Shown here: in pieces, positions 52,847 to 57,585 of the stretch
Position numbering within the stretch: position 1 is the stretch's first letter
Layout of the letters: each line of letters begins with the position of its first letter
From: Tenericutes bacterium HGW-Tenericutes-1
Lineage (GTDB): Bacteria; Bacillota_I; Bacilli_A; Izemoplasmatales; Hujiaoplasmataceae
Direction of reading: 5' to 3'
Assembly: GCA_002839155.1 (NCBI GenBank)
Contig: PGXM01000002.1
Span: forward strand, 1 to 57,585
DNA length: 57,585 nt
Notes under the pieces: generated by a model
Databases searched by the model: none
Seen by the model: the letters and a program-made list of their open reading frames with translations, nothing else
Told to the model about the DNA's origin: nothing
Translations under genes and position numbers: made by a program

Positions 52847-53359
52847 TTATTGTTCAGGAAAATATGAATTCATCATTTCAACATAATGAATCGCGTTCTT
52901 TTTATTGGAATCTAATTCTTCTTTCGTTAATTGTCTCGTAATCATCATCGGATTACCGTATGCTAACATCTTAGGGGGAATGACTTTTTTTGGAGGAACG
53001 ATCGTTCCAGCACCAATCATTGCACCATCCCCAATCACTGCTTCATCTAGTATGATACTACCCATACCGATTAAGCAATCATTTCCTATCGTGCAAGCAT
53101 GAATGATTGCACCATGACCAATCGTGACATTCTTTCCAATTAATGTCGGTCGGTTTGTATTTGTGTGAATCATCGCTAAGTCTTGAACGTTCGATGATTC
53201 GCCAATAATGACAAAAGACATGTCACCTCTGATAACGGCATTATACCAAACATTGACATTGTCTTTTAATGTGACATCACCGGTCACAAAAGCGCCGGGA
53301 AATATTTTTGCTGATTTGGAGAGTTTTGGTTCTTTATCTTTAAATGGTACGGTTGACAT
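52847..53359 (-). CDS. Gamma-carbonic-anhydrase-like hexapeptide protein
   Basis: 170 residues of left-handed beta-helix repeats (VTGDVTLKDNVNVWYNAVIR, IGKNVTIGHGAIIHAC, IGNDCLIGMGSIILDEAVIG). The metal-type His residues in MIHTN and GHGAIIHA fit the gamma-CA/PaaY/YrdA family. Enzyme activity is not assured. Confidence 0.88.
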   Translation of the reverse strand: MSTVPFKDKEPKLSKSAKIFPGAFVTGDVTLKDNVNVWYNAVIRGDMSFVIIGESSNVQDLAMIHTNTNRPTLIGKNVTIGHGAIIHACTIGNDCLIGMGSIILDEAVIGDGAMIGAGTIVPPKKVIPPKMLAYGNPMMITRQLTKEELDSNKKNAIHYVEMMNSYFPEQ

Positions 53360-53374
53360 ATGATTCCTTCTTCC

Positions 53375-54784
53375 CTATTTTTTACTTGTTTTCTTTGCGA
53401 GATAATACTGTAATTCATTCTTATACATTTTTTTCCACGATATTCCATCTTCAGTAACCTTCGAACAAGGTAAGAAAGATAAATATCCTGGTTGTGATTC
53501 ATCGAAATAATGCGGATCTTTTTCCCCAAAATAATGGGGTTTATTCAAGGCGTCTTCATTGAAGAGTCCAATCAATGGAAATTCCCAACATAATTCGGGT
53601 TTAACACTCCATGGGTGCATATGATGTTTTATCGCAGAACGCTGTAATGAACAACTACCATCTTCTAAAGCGAATATACAAATAGTTTTTTCAAAGTGTG
53701 CTGGATAATCATCTCTCAAATACTCGTGAAAAACGCGTTTGGTTCGCTTCCCACCAAATAAGAATTCCCAATCACCATTTTCTAAAAAGTCACTAGGAAC
53801 ACGTTTAAAATCTTCTGGAAATTTTTGAATGTGACGTTTGATTTTTTCCTCTTCAGCGTATGTGACATAAACTCCGTCATAACAACAGCGGTTATCACAA
53901 TTTAAACAACTTGTAACCGAGACCTTTGGTTCATCAGATACATTAGAAAAGAGCTTCGATTGATCTTGTTCATTGGCTTTTATAAGCGGTAATAGATAAG
54001 TTTTATTCCATGAAGTTAATAATGCGTCATTAATAGTAAGAACCTCTGGGTATTGAGTGAAAAATGTATGGATGATTCTAAAATCACCTTTAATGCCTTG
54101 AGTCTTAGAAATAACTTTCGATAATTCAAATAACTTTATAGAAAGTTCATCACTCTCATATCTATTTAATAAAATCAATCCGATTTGATACAGTGCATAA
54201 GGGCCAAAATAGGAAGGCTCAACTAAAGAATTTAATAGTTGATAGGTTGTTTCGGTTACTGGCTTATTAAGTCGGTATGCGCCAATAAGATAATGCGCAC
54301 AAAGCATGGAAGTCATCCATGATTTTTGATAATTTAATTCTGTAATCATCTGTAGTGTGTTCTCAAGCCCTGAGGGTTCATAAAAGTTTATTAAAGCTAT
54401 TTCACGCCATAATCTTGTATTATTCCATTGGACATTTTCATTTAGATTATTCGATAATGTCATCGAATTTTCAAAATTCTCAAGCGCTTCAATAATATGA
54501 TTTTGATAGAAATTTAACACCCCTAAAGCATGATGATAACGAGCAGTAATCAACGGGTTTGTAACAAGAGATAACTTGCGTTCTAAGACTTCAATTAAGT
54601 TTTTCGCAGTAGAAATTTTTCCCAACGAAAGGAGTAATTCTATCGATTTAAGTCGCAAATCATACGCTTCTTCAAATTGATTATTCACTTCACATTGAAG
54701 ATATAACTTCCTTAGATGACGAAAGGCTAATGTGTTGCGGTCATGTTCGTATGCGGTTTTTATCAAATGTAATGTTTCATCCAT
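53375..54784 (-). CDS. Protein with N-terminal helical repeats and a YkgJ-type Cys cluster
   Basis: 469 residues. The first 280 are TPR-like helices (HALGVLNFYQNHIIEALENF). Near residue 290 comes SCLNCDNRCCYDGVYVT, the metal-binding Cys cluster of the YkgJ/DUF3109 family, continued by later Cys residues (CSLQRSAIKHHMHP, CWEFPL). Metal or Fe-S binding is likely; function unknown. Confidence 0.75.
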   Translation of the reverse strand: MDETLHLIKTAYEHDRNTLAFRHLRKLYLQCEVNNQFEEAYDLRLKSIELLLSLGKISTAKNLIEVLERKLSLVTNPLITARYHHALGVLNFYQNHIIEALENFENSMTLSNNLNENVQWNNTRLWREIALINFYEPSGLENTLQMITELNYQKSWMTSMLCAHYLIGAYRLNKPVTETTYQLLNSLVEPSYFGPYALYQIGLILLNRYESDELSIKLFELSKVISKTQGIKGDFRIIHTFFTQYPEVLTINDALLTSWNKTYLLPLIKANEQDQSKLFSNVSDEPKVSVTSCLNCDNRCCYDGVYVTYAEEEKIKRHIQKFPEDFKRVPSDFLENGDWEFLFGGKRTKRVFHEYLRDDYPAHFEKTICIFALEDGSCSLQRSAIKHHMHPWSVKPELCWEFPLIGLFNEDALNKPHYFGEKDPHYFDESQPGYLSFLPCSKVTEDGISWKKMYKNELQYYLAKKTSKK

Positions 54785-54854
54785 AACCTTTATTCCTTTC
54801 GTAAAAGTAGATAAATTATATCACTTTTAGTATCAATCTTCAAGCAAACACCAT

Positions 54855-54887
54855 TAAAAAAAACAGCCCTTCAATAAAGGACTGTTT
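54855..54887 (-). terminator. Terminator of the PadR-HAAS unit
   Basis: Minus-strand AAACAG-tCCTT ... AAGG-gCTGTTT followed by T, after the stop at 54902. Confidence 0.8.
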
Positions 54888-54901
54888 AATAGAATTTAAG
54901 T

Positions 54902-56020
54902 TTAGTTTTTCGATAAAATTCCGAAGATTGGAATCATTAAAAATGCCATCCAAGAGATTTCCCATAATTGGAAGAAGTACCCAAGTGAAAAGAATACAAT
55001 CGTCGCAATAAAAGGACTCAACGCTACTATAAAATGCTTTTTTGGACCATGTGAGAGAATCGCACTCATCGGAATTGCTAAGAATACCATCCACATGTAA
55101 CCCCATGTTCCCCACAAGATTCCTGTTGTAAAATAGATGATAACTGCGAGTAATACCGTGATTTTAACTGCTAAATGACTCTTACCAAACGAAAACTTAA
55201 TATCATTGGTTAAAATTCCGACACCAATTGGAAGTAAGAATCCTAATGCGCCATACCAGAAGTTATTCAATCGATAACCAACAAACAAATAAAAAGCAAC
55301 TGCAATTAAAATACTTGAAATCATAACGATTTTCTTCAAACTATTTTTTTCTGATAAGATACCTAAAATCGGAATGATTAAGAAGACAAGCCAACCAGGA
55401 TTCCATAAATTTAGATACGTTCCCAGTAATACATACGTGACGATCGCTACAAACACCGATAAAGCGGTTAATTGGCCAAATACATCTTTATGATCACCTA
55501 ATTCATCATAAGAACGATATGAATTAATAATTCCAAACACCGGTATGATTAAAAAGATGAGCCATGTTGGATGCCAGATATGGAAAATAAAACCGATTCC
55601 CAAATAGAGCACTGTAGCTATAAAAGGACTTAACGCTGTTAAAAATTGTTTATACGGTTTATTAAAAGCTTCAACGATAATCGCTGTCATCGGAATCGAT
55701 AAAAATACAATCCATCCTGGATGCCATTTATCAAAATAGAAGCCAAGAATAAAGAATGCAATCACCGATAGAAATGGCATTAAAGCTATGATTCTACCGC
55801 CTTTGTGACGGTGAGTAATATGCTTATACTCATCTTTTAAAGCATCCGCTGCTTTTTCTGGTGTCCCAAGCATTTCAATGATTTCTTCTTCTTTCATGCC
55901 TTTTTCTAAAGCATCATCATACATCGACGAATAATCATTAATGATATCTTCTCTTTCTGCTTTTGACATTTCGAAATTATTTAGTATTTTTCTTAAATCT
56001 TGCAAGTACTCTTTTTTCAT
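54902..56020 (-). CDS. HAAS/DUF1700-type membrane protein
   Basis: 372 residues. The N-terminal 60 are the HAAS-type domain (MKKEYLQDLRKILNNFEMSK, then EIIEMLGTPEKAADAL). The rest is about twelve short membrane helices in repeated units, each containing a W(H/N)PxW(L/I)(V/I)FL(I/S)IP signature (for example WHPGWIVFLSIPM, WHPTWLIFLIIPV, WNPGWLVFLIIPI). It overlaps a PadR gene by 4 bp, the standard partner of HAAS proteins in Bacillota. Likely an envelope-stress or transport component. Confidence 0.8.
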   Translation of the reverse strand: MKKEYLQDLRKILNNFEMSKAEREDIINDYSSMYDDALEKGMKEEEIIEMLGTPEKAADALKDEYKHITHRHKGGRIIALMPFLSVIAFFILGFYFDKWHPGWIVFLSIPMTAIIVEAFNKPYKQFLTALSPFIATVLYLGIGFIFHIWHPTWLIFLIIPVFGIINSYRSYDELGDHKDVFGQLTALSVFVAIVTYVLLGTYLNLWNPGWLVFLIIPILGILSEKNSLKKIVMISSILIAVAFYLFVGYRLNNFWYGALGFLLPIGVGILTNDIKFSFGKSHLAVKITVLLAVIIYFTTGILWGTWGYMWMVFLAIPMSAILSHGPKKHFIVALSPFIATIVFFSLGYFFQLWEISWMAFLMIPIFGILSKN

Positions 56021-56334
56021 TCAAATTGACCCCCCATAATTTTGTATACCCCTGAGAGAAACTTTGTCCACTCATCTCGGTATTCATCCATTTTTTCAAT
56101 GCCTGTTTTTGTGATTCTAAAGTATTTTCGTGGAGCTCCTTGTGTTGTTGGCTCGAGATACGTTTCGAAATACCCTTGATCTGTCAATCGTCTTAAAATC
56201 GGATAGACAGTATTTTCATTGACATCAATGGCTTTTGCAAGCGTATCGATGACTTCAAATCCATACATGTCTTTTTTTGCGACAACCGCAATCACACACA
56301 TCTCGATAATTCCTTTTTTAAATTGAGAATTCAT
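56017..56334 (-). CDS. PadR-family regulator
   Basis: The ATG at 56334 has AGGAG nine bases upstream; 105 residues. Winged helix YGFEVIDTLAKAIDVNENTV (in part) and RKYFRITKTGIEKMDEY. Regulates itself and the HAAS-type gene through the repeat at 56354-56380. Confidence 0.9.
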   Translation of the reverse strand: MNSQFKKGIIEMCVIAVVAKKDMYGFEVIDTLAKAIDVNENTVYPILRRLTDQGYFETYLEPTTQGAPRKYFRITKTGIEKMDEYRDEWTKFLSGVYKIMGGQFE

Positions 56335-56353
56335 CGTTTTCATCTCCTGTACT

Positions 56354-56399
56354 GTGTTATGCACACTAATAGTATAACACCGTAGTGTGTAAAACACAA
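56354..56399 (-). promoter_or_regulatory. PadR promoter and operator
   Basis: Minus strand TTGTGT (56394-56399), 17-bp spacer, TATACT (56371-56376). GTGTTAT-N13-ATAACAC (56354-56380) covers the -10 box. Confidence 0.6.
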
Positions 56400-56444
56400 T
56401 ACCTAATTTTTATTTTTTTTATTATATTATAAATATAAACTTCA

Positions 56445-56472
56445 TTTACTTATCAATTTATTGCGTTATAAT
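56445..56472 (+). promoter_or_regulatory. Promoter of the rightward flavoprotein-epimerase pair
   Basis: TTTACT (56445-56450), 16-bp spacer, TATAAT (56467-56472). Confidence 0.65.
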
Positions 56473-56498
56473 GAAGATACTATAAGTGAGGTGTTATG

Positions 56499-56936
56499 AT
56501 GTCTTTCCACGCTTTTAATATGGGATGTAATATTATTGCATTCGCCAAAGATAATACAAAATACGGCATGTGTGTTTCTTGGGCTCAAATGCTTGATTAC
56601 GACGTTATTTCACTTTTAATAGGTGAATCATCGGTTACAGGCAAAAACATTCAAATAGGCGATATTGTGGGCGTTAGTGCTTTATCTAAGCCCCAACGTG
56701 ACATTGCATTAAGATTTGGTGAACACCATAGCGATACTTTTGATAAATTTGATCAAAATGACTTTTTTGTTGAAAACACAGCTATCTTGATTAAGGATGC
56801 TAAAGTCACTATGAAGTGCAAAGTCATCGATGTAAAACATTTAGATTTTTCTTATCAAGATTATTTTGTTATATTAAGGGTCTTATCTTCTTCCACCATT
56901 CCGAGAGAAGAATTTTTATCCCTTGAAGAATTATAA
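56499..56936 (+). CDS. Flavin reductase-like protein
   Basis: The second of two adjacent ATG codons gives better spacing from GAGGTG; 145 residues. Split-barrel FMN-binding pattern (YGMCVSWAQMLDYDVISLLI, IGDIVGVSALSKPQRDIAL). It lies 12 bp before the epimerase gene and is likely co-transcribed. Confidence 0.7.
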   Translation: MSFHAFNMGCNIIAFAKDNTKYGMCVSWAQMLDYDVISLLIGESSVTGKNIQIGDIVGVSALSKPQRDIALRFGEHHSDTFDKFDQNDFFVENTAILIKDAKVTMKCKVIDVKHLDFSYQDYFVILRVLSSSTIPREEFLSLEEL

Positions 56937-56948
56937 GGAGAGAAGACT

Positions 56949-57585
56949 ATGAATGATGTGAAAAAAGTTCTAATCGCTGGTGGAACTGGATTTATTGGAT
57001 ATCACGCCGCTTTACTCTTTCTTTCAAGAGATATTGAGGTTACGACGATAGCTCTTCCCAATGAAATTGAGTTAGAGGGTTGGTATCCTAAAGAGATCAA
57101 GTTAATCACTGGCAATTTATTTCAAATGTCAAAAGACGAAATCATCAACTTAATCAAAGACTTACAAATCGATACGTTTGTATATGCTTTAGGTCCAGAT
57201 GACCGTTTTATCCCAGAGGGTAACGCATACGATTTCTTCCACGACAAATTAGTTGTTCAGTCTACAAAAATTTGTCAAGCAGTCAAAGAAGCTGGCATCA
57301 AACGATGCATTGTTTTAAGTTCCTATTTCGCGCACTTCGACAGACTTCTATCTTATAAATTATCAAAACATCATCCCTATATCCGTGCTCGCATGGAACA
57401 ACAACTTTCATTGTTTGAACTCGCTATACCTCATGTCTTTGACGTCATGATGTTAGAACTACCTTTTATTTTTGGAACCATGCCAAATCGAAAGCCGTTA
57501 TGGCGAGACCATTTTTTAAGTTTGTTTGATTCTATGAAGCAACTCTACTTTCCTAAAGGGGGCGGTACGGCCGTTGTTTCCGTTG
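56949..57585 (+). CDS. NAD-dependent epimerase/dehydratase family protein (partial)
   Basis: Start ATG 56949 after AAGGAGAG; open to the right edge (212 codons). Rossmann motif VLIAGGTGFIGYHAALLF at residues 7-24, then VLSSYFAHFD. The catalytic YxxxK appears as YKLSK. An atypical SDR with unknown substrate; the C-terminus is outside the window. Confidence 0.85.
   Translation, partial: MNDVKKVLIAGGTGFIGYHAALLFLSRDIEVTTIALPNEIELEGWYPKEIKLITGNLFQMSKDEIINLIKDLQIDTFVYALGPDDRFIPEGNAYDFFHDKLVVQSTKICQAVKEAGIKRCIVLSSYFAHFDRLLSYKLSKHHPYIRARMEQQLSLFELAIPHVFDVMMLELPFIFGTMPNRKPLWRDHFLSLFDSMKQLYFPKGGGTAVVSV

Noticed and set aside
54840-55115. 91-codon minus-strand frame inside the HAAS-type gene
   Set aside because: Shadow of the real gene in another frame and running through the terminator.
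1-57585. CRISPR array
   Set aside because: No series of regularly spaced repeats with unique spacers; the repeats seen are pairs or palindromes.

Overview
The window looks like a low-GC member of the Bacillota/Mollicutes side of the tree. It is AT-rich, has strong GGAGG-type ribosome sites, uses TTG starts, keeps TGA as a stop, and has CcpA-type cre boxes. An anaerobic relative of Acholeplasma/Izemoplasma or a Clostridium-like fermenter would fit. The species cannot be fixed from sequence alone.

Layout. (1) 1-3513: the N-terminal 1171 codons of a large secreted RHS/DNRLRE-type surface protein, running off the left edge. (2) 4101-26577: a 22.5-kb integrated element in a tRNA-Pro(GGG) gene, flanked by 157-bp direct repeats (154/157 identical). 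The intact tRNA and a tyrosine integrase are at the right end and a tRNA 3'-half remnant is at the left. (3) 26644-36102: a leftward operon glmS-glmL-glmE-mal-citD-citE-citF-citC-citXG. (4) 36419-38736: an MscS channel and a membrane-anchored extracellular protein. (5) 38864-45279: a leftward operon hutH-hutU-ftcD-hutI-fchA. (6) 45436-57585: housekeeping and small transporter/regulator genes (mutY, guaD, two PadR units, flavin proteins, gamma-carbonic-anhydrase-like protein, an epimerase cut by the right edge).

Metabolism. The hut operon converts histidine to glutamate with formimino transfer to tetrahydrofolate. The glm/mal/cit operon then takes glutamate through 3-methylaspartate to mesaconate and, after hydration, cleaves citramalate to acetate and pyruvate. 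The cit genes are therefore better read as citramalate lyase than as citrate lyase. Both operons have a cre-like box just downstream of a clear promoter, so both are probably catabolite-repressed. No mesaconase gene is in the window.

The element. It has a lysogeny-like right end: integrase, XRE repressor, two operator copies around divergent promoters, and an early leftward operon of small genes plus an orphan C5-methyltransferase. A second leftward operon (15033 to 8287) encodes a winged-helix protein, a two-pass membrane ATPase resembling Zot/pI filamentous-phage assembly proteins, a membrane-anchored trypsin-like protease, a small basic protein, two large secreted proteins and a previously uncalled 52-residue membrane peptide. 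I read this as a candidate filamentous-phage-like or surface/secretion module. Cargo includes a type II restriction-modification pair, a SIR2 protein, a 566-residue protein ending in a HEPN-like RX4H motif, and a two-gene membrane-protein plus HEPN-like unit.

The element also shows three short plus-strand transcription units, each with a consensus promoter, a stem-loop and a terminator and no reading frame. Two lie antisense to leaders of the putative replication genes. Both leftward operons carry a terminator overlapped by a short leader reading frame. These regulatory RNAs, together with the assembly module, are the most interesting undescribed parts of the window.
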